DNA of 64,000 nt from an uncultured Prevotellaceae bacterium (GTDB lineage Bacteria; Bacteroidota; Bacteroidia; Bacteroidales; Bacteroidaceae), in the NCBI GenBank assembly GCA_946415365.1, contig CAMKSE010000018.1:30293-94292 (forward strand), given 5' to 3'. The notes beneath the pieces were generated by a model. That model did no database searches. It worked only from the letters and a program-made list of their open reading frames with translations, and had not been told where the DNA came from. Position numbers and translations under genes: made by a program. Shown here piece after piece: positions 44,065 to 53,617 of this stretch. The stretch's first letter is position 1; the number at the start of each line of letters is the position of its first letter.

Positions 44065-47000
44065 ATGAGCAAGAAATTTGCCGAACATAACGGTTTGAAT
44101 CTGACCCAGGTTAACAACGATATCCTGGAGATGTGGCGTGAGAAGAACGTCTTCTGGCGCTCGGTAGACGAGCGTGAGGGCTGTCCGCAGTTTGTATTCT
44201 TCGAGGGACCTCCCTCGGCTAATGGTCATCCTGGCATCCACCATGTGCTGGCGCGTACCATTAAGGATACTTTTAACCGCTATAAGACGATGAAAGGCTT
44301 CCAAGTGAAGCGTAAGGCAGGCTGGGATACTCACGGACTGCCTGTAGAATTAGGCGTGGAGAAGGAACTTGGTATCACTAAGGCAGATATCGACAACAAG
44401 GAGAGTGCTAAATATATCTCTACTGAGGACTACAACAAGAAGTGTCGCGAGAACGTGATGATGTACACTCAAGAGTGGCGTGACCTAACAGAGAAGATGG
44501 GTTACTTCGTGGACCTTGACAATCCGTATATCACCTACGATAACAAGTATATCGAGACGCTGTGGTGGCTTCTGCAGCAGTTCTATAAGAAAGGATTGCT
44601 CTATAAAGGCTATACCATTCAGCCTTATTCACCAGCAGCTGGAACGGGACTCTCCTCGCATGAGCTGAACCAGCCCGGATGCTATCGTGATGTGAAGGAT
44701 ACGACGGTGACGGCTCTCTTCAAGGCTATGAATCCTAAGGAAGAGTGGACTAAGTGGGGTACACCTTATTTTGTGGCTTGGACGACAACTCCTTGGACTT
44801 TGCCATCGAACACAGCACTCTGCGTTGGTCCGAAGATTGACTATGTGGCTGTGGAGACTTATAATACATACAATGGCGAGAAAATCACCATCATCCTCGC
44901 AGAGAGTCGTCTGAATGCCTACCTCGCTCCCGAGGGAAACATCACCGACGGTGAGGAGATGCCCGAATACAACAAAGGTGAGAAGTTCGTGCCCTATCGC
45001 ATCGTTGGCCGCTATACGGGTGAGCAGTTGGTAGGTCTGAAGTACCAGCAGTTGATGCCTTGGGTAAAGCCTTCGGCCAAGCTCGACCAGAATGCTGCCG
45101 ACTATGTGAAGGAATACGCCGCCGCTTATCCTGAGAAAGTCTTTACCGGTGAGAACGGTAAGGATCAGTTCGTTGAGATGGCAAGCGAGGCTTTCCGCGT
45201 GATCCCTGGTGACTATGTGACGACTGAGGATGGTGCCGGTATCGTGCATATTGCTCCGACCTTTGGTGCCGACGACGCCAAGGTGGCCAAGGATGCCCAC
45301 ATCCCAAGTCTCTTCCTTGTTAATAAGAAAGGTGAAACCCGTCCGATGGTAGACCTTCAGGGTAAGTACTACGTCATAGACGAGCTGGATAATAACTTCG
45401 TTGAGAAGTGTGTGAACAAGGAGGCTTATGGCCATCATGCAGGCGACTACGTGAAGAATGCCTATGCGCCTGAGTTCAATAAGGATGGCAAGTATGACGA
45501 GCAGGCTGCAGCAAAGGCTGAGGATCTGAACATCGTCATATGTATGGAGATGAAGCAGGAGGGTACGGCGCTGAAGATTGAGAAGCACGTACACAACTAT
45601 CCCCATTGCTGGCGTACCGATAAGCCCGTACTTTATTATCCGCTCGACTCGTGGTTCATCCGCTCTACTGCGAAGAAGGACCGTATGTTCGAACTCAATA
45701 AGACCATTAACTGGCAGCCGGAGTCTACAGGTACAGGCCGTTTTGGTAACTGGCTGGAGAACCTGAACGACTGGAACCTCTCCCGTTCTCGTTTCTGGGG
45801 AACTCCGCTTCCCATCTGGCGTGATGAGGATGGCAAGGAGATCTGTATCGGTTCTGTAGAAGAGCTCTACAACGAAATTGAGAAATCTGTGAAGGCAGGA
45901 TTCATGAAGTCGAATCCCCTAAAGGATAATGGTTTCGTGCCTGGTGAGATGTCGAAGGAGAACTATGACAAGATTGACCTCCACCGTCCGTATGTCGACA
46001 ATATCGTACTCGTCTCAGAGAGCGGAAAACCCATGAAGCGTGAAAGCGACCTCATAGATGTGTGGTTCGACTCTGGTTCGATGCCTTACGCACAGGTGCA
46101 CTATCCTTTCGAAAATGCAGATTTGATTGATAAAGGTATCGCTTTCCCCTGTGACTTCATCAACGAGGGTGTGGACCAGACCCGTGGCTGGTTCTTCACC
46201 TTGCATGCCATCGCAACGATGATCTTCGACTCAGTCGCCTTCAAGAATGTGATTTCTTCAGGCTTGGTACTCGATGCAAAGGGCAACAAGATGTCGAAGC
46301 ACGTGGGTAACGTGGTGAATCCCTTCGATATGATCGAGAAATTTGGCTCCGATGCCGTGCGTCTCTATATGATGACGAATTCTGAGCCTTGGGACAACCT
46401 GAAGTTCGACCCCGAGGGTGTCGACGAGGTGCGCCGTAAGTTCTTCGGTACCTTATATAATACTTATAGTTTCTTCGCACTCTATGCGAATGTAGATGGC
46501 TTCGACCCACAGACACCACAAGTGGATTTTGAGAAACGTCCGGAGATCGACCGTTGGATACTCTCTTGCCTGAATACGCTCATCCAGGGTGTGGAGAAGG
46601 AGCTCGACGACTATGATCCTACCCGTGCTGGTCGTCTTATCGATGCATTTGTAAACGATGACCTCTCCAACTGGTACGTTCGTCTGAACCGCAAGCGTTT
46701 CTGGGGTAAGGAGATGGGCGAAGATAAACTTTCGGCCTATCAGACGCTTTACACCTGTCTGATGACTGTTTCTAAGCTCTTGGCTCCGTTTGCTCCTTTC
46801 TATGCTGACCAGTTGTATAAGGATCTGGGTGGCGAACTCGATTCTGTTCACCTCGATAAATTCCCTGTAGCAGACGAATCCAAGATCAATAAGGACCTTG
46901 AAGCCCGCATGGAGATGGCACAGAAGATTACCTCAATGGTACTCGCCTTGCGCCGCAAGGTGAACATCAAGGTGCGTCAGCCGCTGCAGGCCATTATGAT

Positions 47001-47625
47001 CCCTGCCGTCGATGCTGAGCAGAAGAAACACATCGAGGCCGTGAAGGACCTTATTATGAACGAGGTGAATGTGAAGGAACTCCGATTCGTAGAAGGTGCC
47101 GGCGTGCTCGTCAAGAAGGTGAAGTGTAACTTCCGCACGATGGGTAAGAAGTTCGGTAAGCTCATGAAGAGTGTTGCCGCCGCTATGGATCAACTCACTC
47201 AGGAACAGATTGCAGAACTCGAGCAGCAGGGTACTATCGGTATCGAGATAGAGGGTCAGACCCTTACCGTAGAGGCTGTCGATGTTGAGATTATCTCTGA
47301 GGATATCCCAGGCTGGCTCGTGGCTAATGAGGGTAACCTGACAGTAGCCCTTGAGGTTGAACTGACAGACGAGTTGAGAAACGAGGGTATGGCTCGTGAG
47401 CTCATCAACCGTATCCAGAACATCCGTAAGGAGAGTGGTCTGGAGATAACCGACCGCATCTGTGTCACCATCACTCCAAATGAAGATGTACAAAAGTCAG
47501 TAGATAGTTTCGCTGATTACATCAAGACACAAGTTTTGGCTGACAGCATTACATTGCAACCGAATGACGGACAGGAAGTTGTCTTTGATGAATTCAAATT
47601 AAACATTAAGATAGTAAAATCATAA
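44065..47625 (+). CDS. ileS: isoleucyl-tRNA synthetase, long eukaryote-like form
   Basis: 1186 aa class I synthetase. HIGH-like motif GPPSANGHPGIHHVLAR; WDTHGLPVELGVEKELGI; CP1 editing domain about residues 200-530 (YFVAWTTTPWTLPSNTAL, TEDGAGIVHIAPTFGADD); KMSKS as GNKMSKHVGNVVNP; anticodon-binding domain from about 760. The length and sequence style match the eukaryote-like IleRS class, which is associated with natural mupirocin tolerance; that is family knowledge, not shown here. No C-terminal zinc cluster. Heads a run of eight co-directional genes with small gaps. Confidence 0.98.
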   Translation: MSKKFAEHNGLNLTQVNNDILEMWREKNVFWRSVDEREGCPQFVFFEGPPSANGHPGIHHVLARTIKDTFNRYKTMKGFQVKRKAGWDTHGLPVELGVEKELGITKADIDNKESAKYISTEDYNKKCRENVMMYTQEWRDLTEKMGYFVDLDNPYITYDNKYIETLWWLLQQFYKKGLLYKGYTIQPYSPAAGTGLSSHELNQPGCYRDVKDTTVTALFKAMNPKEEWTKWGTPYFVAWTTTPWTLPSNTALCVGPKIDYVAVETYNTYNGEKITIILAESRLNAYLAPEGNITDGEEMPEYNKGEKFVPYRIVGRYTGEQLVGLKYQQLMPWVKPSAKLDQNAADYVKEYAAAYPEKVFTGENGKDQFVEMASEAFRVIPGDYVTTEDGAGIVHIAPTFGADDAKVAKDAHIPSLFLVNKKGETRPMVDLQGKYYVIDELDNNFVEKCVNKEAYGHHAGDYVKNAYAPEFNKDGKYDEQAAAKAEDLNIVICMEMKQEGTALKIEKHVHNYPHCWRTDKPVLYYPLDSWFIRSTAKKDRMFELNKTINWQPESTGTGRFGNWLENLNDWNLSRSRFWGTPLPIWRDEDGKEICIGSVEELYNEIEKSVKAGFMKSNPLKDNGFVPGEMSKENYDKIDLHRPYVDNIVLVSESGKPMKRESDLIDVWFDSGSMPYAQVHYPFENADLIDKGIAFPCDFINEGVDQTRGWFFTLHAIATMIFDSVAFKNVISSGLVLDAKGNKMSKHVGNVVNPFDMIEKFGSDAVRLYMMTNSEPWDNLKFDPEGVDEVRRKFFGTLYNTYSFFALYANVDGFDPQTPQVDFEKRPEIDRWILSCLNTLIQGVEKELDDYDPTRAGRLIDAFVNDDLSNWYVRLNRKRFWGKEMGEDKLSAYQTLYTCLMTVSKLLAPFAPFYADQLYKDLGGELDSVHLDKFPVADESKINKDLEARMEMAQKITSMVLALRRKVNIKVRQPLQAIMIPAVDAEQKKHIEAVKDLIMNEVNVKELRFVEGAGVLVKKVKCNFRTMGKKFGKLMKSVAAAMDQLTQEQIAELEQQGTIGIEIEGQTLTVEAVDVEIISEDIPGWLVANEGNLTVALEVELTDELRNEGMARELINRIQNIRKESGLEITDRICVTITPNEDVQKSVDSFADYIKTQVLADSITLQPNDGQEVVFDEFKLNIKIVKS

Positions 47626-47654
47626 AATCAAATCACAATTAAATAACTCAAATT

Positions 47655-48038
47655 ATGGCTGAGAAAACCCGCTACACTGACGAGGAGCTCGAGGAGTTCC
47701 GTCAGATTATTAACGAGAAGATGGCCCTTGCCAAGCGTGACTACGAACAGATGATGCGAGTGCTGACCAATCAGGACTCCAACGATGTCGATGATACATC
47801 TCCCACCTACAAGGCTCTTGAGGAGGGTAGCGCCACACAGTCGAAGGAAGAGCTCATCTCTATGGCCGCACGTCAGCAGAAATTCATCCAGGGTCTGAAG
47901 GCAGCTCTCGTACGAATTGAAAATAAGACCTATGGCATCGACCGTATCACGGGAAAGCTGATTCCCAAGGAGCGTCTTCGTGCCGTTCCGCACGCAACGC
48001 TGAGTGTGGAGTCGAAGATGAACCAAAGCAAGAAGTGA
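47655..48038 (+). CDS. TraR/DksA-family protein without zinc cysteines
   Basis: 127 aa. Long coiled-coil helix (EELEEFRQIINEKMALAKRD) and the DksA/TraR C-terminal fold YGIDRITGKLIPKERLRAVP. The four cysteines that bind zinc in DksA are all replaced; the protein contains no Cys. Relatives of this type bind the RNA polymerase secondary channel and modulate rRNA and amino acid promoters. In the Bacteroidales versions I know the finger is also reduced. It lies 29 bases after ileS and its TGA overlaps the lspA GTG by four bases. Confidence 0.88.
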   Translation: MAEKTRYTDEELEEFRQIINEKMALAKRDYEQMMRVLTNQDSNDVDDTSPTYKALEEGSATQSKEELISMAARQQKFIQGLKAALVRIENKTYGIDRITGKLIPKERLRAVPHATLSVESKMNQSKK

Positions 48039-48682
48039 GGCAGTCTTCACGATTTCTGACGAACGGCAGGGTGGCTGTGCTTGTGGTGCTCGCCATCCTC
48101 CTTATCGACCAGATTATAAAAATCTGGGTGAAGACATCGATGACGCTTCATGAGAGTATTCACATCACCGATTGGTTCTACATCGCTTTCATCGAGAATA
48201 ACGGAATGGCATTCGGTATGCAGCTGGGCAGTAAGATCGTGCTGTCGCTCTTCCGTGTCATCGCTATCTCACTTCTGGGATACTATATTTGTCAACAGGT
48301 GCGTCGAGGAGCCAGGACGGGTTACATTATTTGTCTGTCGATGGTGCTTGCAGGAGCAGCGGGTAACCTGATTGACTGTATGTTCTATGGTCTGGTGTTT
48401 AACGAGTCGTCGCCACACTATCTGTCATATTTTGTCCCCTTTGGAACAGGCTATGCGCCATTCCTGATGGGAAAAGTGGTGGATATGTTTTACTTTCCTC
48501 TGATTGAAACCGATTGGCCCCAATGGATGCCTATTGTTGGAGGTGACCACTTTGTGTTCTTCAGTCCTGTGTTCAATTTTGCCGACGCAAGCATAAGTGT
48601 GAGCGTGGTGTTGCTGCTGCTCTTCTATCGTAAGGAGATCAGCAGTATCTCTTTAAGTAATTCTGTGAAGAAAGAGGAATAA
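48035..48682 (+). CDS. lspA: lipoprotein signal peptidase (signal peptidase II)
   Basis: 215 aa aspartyl protease with four transmembrane helices that cleaves lipoprotein signals before the lipidated Cys. Motifs: LIDQIIKIWV, IENNGMAFGM, LAGAAGNLIDCMFYG (first catalytic Asp) and FSPVFNFADASISVSV (second). About 50 residues longer than E. coli LspA owing to an extracytoplasmic insertion between the two motifs, a known Bacteroidetes trait. GTG start overlaps the preceding stop. Necessary for the many lipoproteins in this window. Confidence 0.96.
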   Translation: MRQSSRFLTNGRVAVLVVLAILLIDQIIKIWVKTSMTLHESIHITDWFYIAFIENNGMAFGMQLGSKIVLSLFRVIAISLLGYYICQQVRRGARTGYIICLSMVLAGAAGNLIDCMFYGLVFNESSPHYLSYFVPFGTGYAPFLMGKVVDMFYFPLIETDWPQWMPIVGGDHFVFFSPVFNFADASISVSVVLLLLFYRKEISSISLSNSVKKEE

Positions 48683-48696
48683 GCAGAACCAAAGGA

Positions 48697-49623
48697 ATGA
48701 AACACAAGGCGTTACATCTTGTCATGTTTCTGGTTGTAGGCATTGTCGTCCTCTCCGCCTGCAAGCCTTCGGTACCGTCGAGGTATCTGCAGCCAGACGA
48801 GATGGAAGACCTGATGTACGACTACTTTGTGTCGCGAGGAATTGTCGACACCAAGCACGGCATGTCCGACTACCAGAACCGATACAACATTGAGGCAGTC
48901 CTCCGTAAGTACGGCCTCACGCAGGCTGAGTTCGACTCCTCTTTGGTATACTACTACAACAACATGGAGCTGATGAACGTGATCTTCACTAACATCCAGA
49001 AACGCCTAAGTGAGGAAGCCCTCCAACTGGGAGCTTCTGAGGGTGAGGTAGAGCGTTTTACCATACAGTCAACCTCAGGTGACACGACAGATGTATGGGA
49101 AGGTCGGCGTCAGATGTTGCTAATGCCCATTCCTCCATATCATGTGGTGCAGTTCTCGCAGAAGGCTGACACCTCGTTTCATGCAGGCGACAGTTTCCTG
49201 CTGACTTTCAGTTCGCATTATCTTGCGCAGAGCGGATCAAGGAATGCAAATGTCGGACTCTACGTTACCTATGACAACGACAGTATAGCTAGTGCCAATA
49301 CAGTCATCAACTCCACAGGCAACACCACATTACGTCTGACCTCTTGCTCCTTGAAGGTTAAGAAGATCGACGGTTTCTTCTATATGGCTCGTCGGGATAA
49401 GTCTGACAACGAGAATGATATGTGCCTGCTCTTCCTGAACCGCATCCAGCTGATGCGTTTCCACAAACAGAAGGAGAAGGACGAGGATCTGTCCGAAGAG
49501 AAGAATACTGAGATGAAGACTGAGGAGAAGGTTGAGGAGAAGGCTGTTGTTATGCCAGCAGACTCAACCACCTTTCAGAAAAAGATAAACAAAGAACTAA
49601 AACCAACAATTACAAGACAATGA
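48697..49623 (+). CDS. DUF4296 lipoprotein
   Basis: 308 aa. Lipoprotein signal ends LSAC (Cys22). Residues about 28-110 match DUF4296: LQPDEMEDLMYDYFVSRGIV and YGLTQAEFDSSLVYYYNNME. The C-terminal third is low-complexity and Glu/Lys rich (EEKNTEMKTEEKVEEK). Bacteroidales-restricted, function unknown. Position directly after lspA is a common Bacteroidales arrangement. The stop overlaps the next ATG (ATGA). Confidence 0.88.
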   Translation: MKHKALHLVMFLVVGIVVLSACKPSVPSRYLQPDEMEDLMYDYFVSRGIVDTKHGMSDYQNRYNIEAVLRKYGLTQAEFDSSLVYYYNNMELMNVIFTNIQKRLSEEALQLGASEGEVERFTIQSTSGDTTDVWEGRRQMLLMPIPPYHVVQFSQKADTSFHAGDSFLLTFSSHYLAQSGSRNANVGLYVTYDNDSIASANTVINSTGNTTLRLTSCSLKVKKIDGFFYMARRDKSDNENDMCLLFLNRIQLMRFHKQKEKDEDLSEEKNTEMKTEEKVEEKAVVMPADSTTFQKKINKELKPTITRQ

Positions 49624-50939
49624 AACATCTGAAATTCCGTCTATCGCTGATGAACTTCCTGGAGTTTGCTGTCTGGGGAGCCTATCTCACTTGTATGGGA
49701 AACTATCTCGGAGTGGCTGGACTCGGCGACAAAATCTCGTGGTTCTACGCCATTCAGGGTATCGTGAGTATCTTCATGCCTACACTGATGGGCATTGTAG
49801 CCGACAAATATATCCAGCCCCAGCGTCTGCTGGGTCTGTGTCACCTCGCCGCAGGAGGCTTTATGCTCGGCTGCTGGTGGTTAGGCTACCAGGCAGGCTT
49901 TGGACAGGAGCTGCCCGATAAGTCGCTCTTTATCGCACTTTACACGTTGAGCGTTGCTTTCTTTATGCCTACCATTGCACTCACCAATACGACAGCCTTC
50001 ACCATCCTGAAGAACAACGGCCTGGACACCGTGAAGGACTTCCCGCCCATCCGTGTGCTTGGCACCGTGGGTTTCATTGCCATGATGTGGTTCGTCAACT
50101 GTGCCGTATGGGAAGATGGAGTATTCTCCCTTACGTTGGCAGACAACGCCCATAAGTTCCAGTACACCTACATGCAGTTCTTCGTCTCAGGCATCCTGAG
50201 CATCGTGCTGTTCCTCTATTGTTACACTCTGCCCGAGTGCAAACTGGAGAAGAAGGAATCGAAGGTGTCGCTGGTAGAGAGTCTGGGACTCAACGCCTTC
50301 AAACTCTTCAAGACGAGGAAGATGGCGCTGTTTTTCATTTTCTCCGCTCTGTTGGGCATGTGCCTACAGGTGACCAATGGTTATGCCGGTCCGTTCATCA
50401 CGAGTTTCAAGGGTAGTGCCGACGCAGCAATCGCCTCATCATTTGCCGCTAACAACGCCACGTTGCTGACATCCATATCCCAGATTAGCGAGGCCCTCTG
50501 CATTCTTATGATTCCCTTCTTCCTGAAGCGTTTCGGCATCAAGGTGGTCATGCTCATGTCTATGTTTGCCTGGGTGTTCCGCTTCGGATTCTTTGGAGTT
50601 GGTAATCCCGCTATGCCCGGCGTGATTATGTTCATCCTCTCATGCATCGTATATGGTGTCGCCTTTGACTTCTTCAATGTCTCAGGAGGTATTTTCGTAG
50701 ATCAGGAGTGTGAGCCGTCAATCAAGGCTTCTGCACAAGGACTGTTTATGATGATGACCAACGGCATCGGTGCCACCTTCGGAACACTTGCTGCAGGAGA
50801 GATTGTGAACCACTATTGTCAATGGGAGAATGGATTCCTGCAGGGCGACTGGACCACATGCTGGTTCATATTCGCTACTTTTGCACTCATCGTGGGTGTG
50901 TCGTTCGCCCTGGTGTTCCACCCGGAAAAGAAATCATAA
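49620..50939 (+). CDS. nucleoside:H+ symporter family MFS transporter (NupG-like)
   Basis: 439 aa with about 12 transmembrane helices. NupG/XapB family features: LSLMNFLEFAVWGAYLTCMG, GIVSIFMPTLMGIVADKY, ALTNTTAFTILKNNGLD with FPPIRVLGTVGF, and SAQGLFMMMTNGIGATFGT. Imports nucleosides in characterised relatives. It is coupled to the DUF4296 gene by a four-base overlap and followed after 16 bases by rsmE. Confidence 0.92.
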   Translation: MKHLKFRLSLMNFLEFAVWGAYLTCMGNYLGVAGLGDKISWFYAIQGIVSIFMPTLMGIVADKYIQPQRLLGLCHLAAGGFMLGCWWLGYQAGFGQELPDKSLFIALYTLSVAFFMPTIALTNTTAFTILKNNGLDTVKDFPPIRVLGTVGFIAMMWFVNCAVWEDGVFSLTLADNAHKFQYTYMQFFVSGILSIVLFLYCYTLPECKLEKKESKVSLVESLGLNAFKLFKTRKMALFFIFSALLGMCLQVTNGYAGPFITSFKGSADAAIASSFAANNATLLTSISQISEALCILMIPFFLKRFGIKVVMLMSMFAWVFRFGFFGVGNPAMPGVIMFILSCIVYGVAFDFFNVSGGIFVDQECEPSIKASAQGLFMMMTNGIGATFGTLAAGEIVNHYCQWENGFLQGDWTTCWFIFATFALIVGVSFALVFHPEKKS

Positions 50940-50955
50940 AGCTCAAAGTTTAAAG

Positions 50956-51684
50956 GTGAAAGAGGCCCGATACTTCTATGTGCCTGATGCTGCCCAGCAG
51001 ACAGAGTTGCCGCCCGACGAGTGTGCACACGCCATCCGCGTGTTGCGACTGAAGGTGGGCGACGAGCTGTTCCTGATGGATGGGGTAGGGAACTACTATC
51101 GTGCTCAGGTGACGTCGGCCTCCTCCCACCATTGCGGCTACGAGATACTTGAGACGCTTCCACAACAGCGCCAGTGGCAGGGTAACGTCCATTTGGCCAT
51201 CGCTCCGACGAAGATGATGGACCGTATGGAGTGGATGGCGGAGAAGGTAACGGAGATAGGTATCGATGAACTCACCTTTCTCGACTGCCAGTTCTCTGAG
51301 CGCCAGGTGGTCAAGCTGCCCCGCATAGAGAAGATTATCGTCTCTGCCGTCAAGCAGAGCCACAAGGCCTGGATGCCCGTTGTTCATGAGATGACTGCCT
51401 TCAAGACCTTTATCAGCCAGCCTCGCGAAGGCCGCAAATACATTGCCCATTGCTATGAGGAGATTCCTCGCAGCTATCTCTTTAACGCGCTCGGCCATGA
51501 TTCCTTCGGTGCTGAGGATACCACCGTATTGATTGGTCCGGAGGGAGACTTCTCCATCGATGAGGTCCGTCAGGCCGTAGCGGCAGGCTATCAGTCTGTC
51601 CACCTCGGTCAAAGCCGCTTACGCACAGAGACCGCAGGTCTCTCTGCTGTGATGATGATGCAACTAAGTAAATCAAAATTATAA
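50956..51684 (+). CDS. rsmE: 16S rRNA (uracil1498-N3)-methyltransferase
   Basis: 242 aa from a GTG (VKEARYFYVPDAAQ) at 50956; the longer frame overlapping the transporter gene is rejected. N-terminal PUA-like domain (AHAIRVLRLKVGDELFLMDG) and SPOUT methyltransferase domain with LAIAPTKMMDRMEWMAEKVT, VLIGPEGDFS and LGQSRLRTETAGL (knot region binding AdoMet). Methylates U1498 of 16S rRNA. Confidence 0.95.
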   Translation: MKEARYFYVPDAAQQTELPPDECAHAIRVLRLKVGDELFLMDGVGNYYRAQVTSASSHHCGYEILETLPQQRQWQGNVHLAIAPTKMMDRMEWMAEKVTEIGIDELTFLDCQFSERQVVKLPRIEKIIVSAVKQSHKAWMPVVHEMTAFKTFISQPREGRKYIAHCYEEIPRSYLFNALGHDSFGAEDTTVLIGPEGDFSIDEVRQAVAAGYQSVHLGQSRLRTETAGLSAVMMMQLSKSKL

Positions 51685-51696
51685 ATCGTAAAAAAT

Positions 51697-53037
51697 ATGA
51701 CTGACGAGAAAATCATGGCTACCATTAAGCCCGATGGCGAATGCTGGCAGCCGGAAATCGAGAAAATGCCAAGAGAGCAGCTGGAAGCGCTGCAAGTGAA
51801 GAAACTCAAGGAGAGCATCAAGGTTGCTCTGAACTCTCCTTTCTACAAGAAGCGTCTGGGAGATCTCGGCATCACGCCTGACTCCATCAACTCGCTGGCA
51901 GACCTCCGCAAGATCCCCTTCACCACGAAGCAGGACCTGCGCGACAACTATCCTTACGGCCTCGTAGGCAGAAGTCTGGACGATGCCATCCGTATCCACT
52001 CTACCAGTGGTACCACAGGTAATCCCTGTGTGGTGGTCTATTCTGAGCACGACATCTGCTCTTGGGCCAACATGATTGCCCGTAACCTCTATATGGTGGG
52101 CTGCCGCAAGAGTGACATCTTCCAGAACTCTTCTGGCTACGGTATGTTCACTGGAGGTCTGGGCTTCCAGTATGGTGCAGAGTGGTTGGGTGCTATGACT
52201 GTTCCTGCTGCTGCAGGTAACACCAAGCGCCAGATCAAGTTCATCAAGGACTTTGGTACTACCGTTCTTCATGCCATACCCTCTTATGCCATCTATTTGG
52301 CAGAGGCCATTAGGGAAGAAGGTATTGATCCAAAAGATCTGAAACTCCACACGCTCTGTATCGGAGCAGAGCCACATACCGAGGAGCAGCGTCGTCGTAT
52401 TGAGCGCGTGCTCAACGTAAAGGCCTACAACTCGTTTGGTATGACAGAGATGAACGGTCCTGGTGTGGCCTTCGAGTGTAAGTATCAGGATGGTATGCAC
52501 CTCTGGGAGGACAACTACATTGTGGAGATTGTCGATCCTGACACCCTGGAGCCTGTGCCCGATGGTGAGATGGGCGAGATGGTGCTGACCACCCTCGACC
52601 GCGATATGATGCCTGTGCTGAGGTATCGCACCCGTGACCTCACCCGCATCATCCCTGGTGAGTGTAAGTGTGGGCGTACCCACCGCCGTATTGACCGCAT
52701 CAAGGGTCGTACTGACGATATGTTCATCATCAAGGGTGTCAATGTCTTCCCGATGCAGGTGGAGAAAGTCCTGGTGCAGTATCCTGGCTTGGGCAGCAAC
52801 TATCTGATCACACTCGATACCGTTAATGATAGCGATGTAATGACGGTTGAGGTAGAGCTTGAAGGACTGGAGTCGGATATCTTCCCTGATATTCAGAATA
52901 TGACGAAGGACATCCAGGCAGCTCTGAAGAGTGAGATTCTGCTGAAGCCTCAGGTGAAGCTGGTGAAGAAGGGCTCTCTGCCCATGAGCGAGGGCAAGGC
53001 CGTCCGTGTGAAGGACTTAAGAGAAGGCAGAGGATGA
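51697..53037 (+). CDS. paaK: phenylacetate--CoA ligase family protein
   Basis: 446 aa adenylate-forming enzyme. AMP-binding motif HSTSGTTGNPCVVVYSEHD, then YNSFGMTEMNGPG, DLTRIIPGECKCGRTHRRID with hinge GRTDDMFIIKGVNVFPMQVE. Bacteroidales carry this gene for phenylacetate or related aryl acids formed in amino acid fermentation by ketoacid routes; ligase specificity is inferred. Starts 12 bases after rsmE; its TGA overlaps the DUF3256 ATG by four bases. Confidence 0.93.
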   Translation: MTDEKIMATIKPDGECWQPEIEKMPREQLEALQVKKLKESIKVALNSPFYKKRLGDLGITPDSINSLADLRKIPFTTKQDLRDNYPYGLVGRSLDDAIRIHSTSGTTGNPCVVVYSEHDICSWANMIARNLYMVGCRKSDIFQNSSGYGMFTGGLGFQYGAEWLGAMTVPAAAGNTKRQIKFIKDFGTTVLHAIPSYAIYLAEAIREEGIDPKDLKLHTLCIGAEPHTEEQRRRIERVLNVKAYNSFGMTEMNGPGVAFECKYQDGMHLWEDNYIVEIVDPDTLEPVPDGEMGEMVLTTLDRDMMPVLRYRTRDLTRIIPGECKCGRTHRRIDRIKGRTDDMFIIKGVNVFPMQVEKVLVQYPGLGSNYLITLDTVNDSDVMTVEVELEGLESDIFPDIQNMTKDIQAALKSEILLKPQVKLVKKGSLPMSEGKAVRVKDLREGRG

Positions 53038-53567
53038 AAACCAAGCTGTTTGCTTTAGGCTTATGGCTGATGGCATTCACTAGTCAGGCGTCTGCACAGC
53101 AACAGACTCCTGACTCCTGTCCCCTGACTCCTTCTCTCAAGGATGTCTTCAAGCAGATGCCTGACTCGCTGATGCCTTACCTCACCCAGAACGACCGCCT
53201 GGACTTCATCGACTTCATCGACTCCGATATGAAGGCAGAAGTGACTAACCGCCTGAGTGGCAATAGTGAAATGACAGCACTTACCGACGACAGTCTTTCC
53301 ATCCGCATGAGCGACGCCCTCCGAGTGGATATGTTGCTGATGACGCTTGACGAGCCACTTGACAGCATCACTCAGGTAGTGGTCTTTGCAGAAACGTTCA
53401 TTGTCGACTCCATCTATGGCAATACTTCTTACCACGTGTTTACCACAGACTGGCAGCCACTTACGAACGTCAGCATACCTTGGAATGAAGCCCAGCAAAA
53501 GCGGTTAAACGCGCTTAGGTTGCAAAATATCCTTAAAAGAGACGAAGATATTCTCAACAATCGTTAA
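53034..53567 (+). CDS. DUF3256 family exported protein
   Basis: 177 aa. Signal peptide residues about 1-21 (LGLWLMAFTSQASA). The body fits DUF3256: LKDVFKQMPDSLMPYLTQND, RLDFIDFIDSDMKAEV and RMSDALRVDMLLM. Bacteroidales-only family of unknown function. Directly after the signal peptide, residues 23-34 are encoded by a run of TGACTCC heptamers. Last gene of the ileS run; small RNA B follows. Confidence 0.88.
   Translation: MKTKLFALGLWLMAFTSQASAQQQTPDSCPLTPSLKDVFKQMPDSLMPYLTQNDRLDFIDFIDSDMKAEVTNRLSGNSEMTALTDDSLSIRMSDALRVDMLLMTLDEPLDSITQVVVFAETFIVDSIYGNTSYHVFTTDWQPLTNVSIPWNEAQQKRLNALRLQNILKRDEDILNNR
53104..53131 (+). repeat. heptamer array TGACTCC inside DUF3256 gene
   Basis: AGACTCC (53104-53110), TGACTCC, TGTCCCC, TGACTCC (to 53131) in strict 7-bp register. 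Read on the other strand the word is GGAGTCA, the same word as in the murB repeat at 11372. Confidence 0.75.
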
Positions 53568-53580
53568 AAGAGAGGGCAGA

Positions 53581-53613
53581 TTTATGTCATTTAGGAATTA
53601 TTTCCTAAATTTG
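53581..53613 (+). promoter_or_regulatory. promoter of small RNA B
   Basis: TAAATTTG at 53606-53613 followed by CATCG. The best -33 candidate is TTTA at 53581-53584 with a 21-bp spacer. Confidence 0.6.
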
Positions 53614-53617
53614 CATC

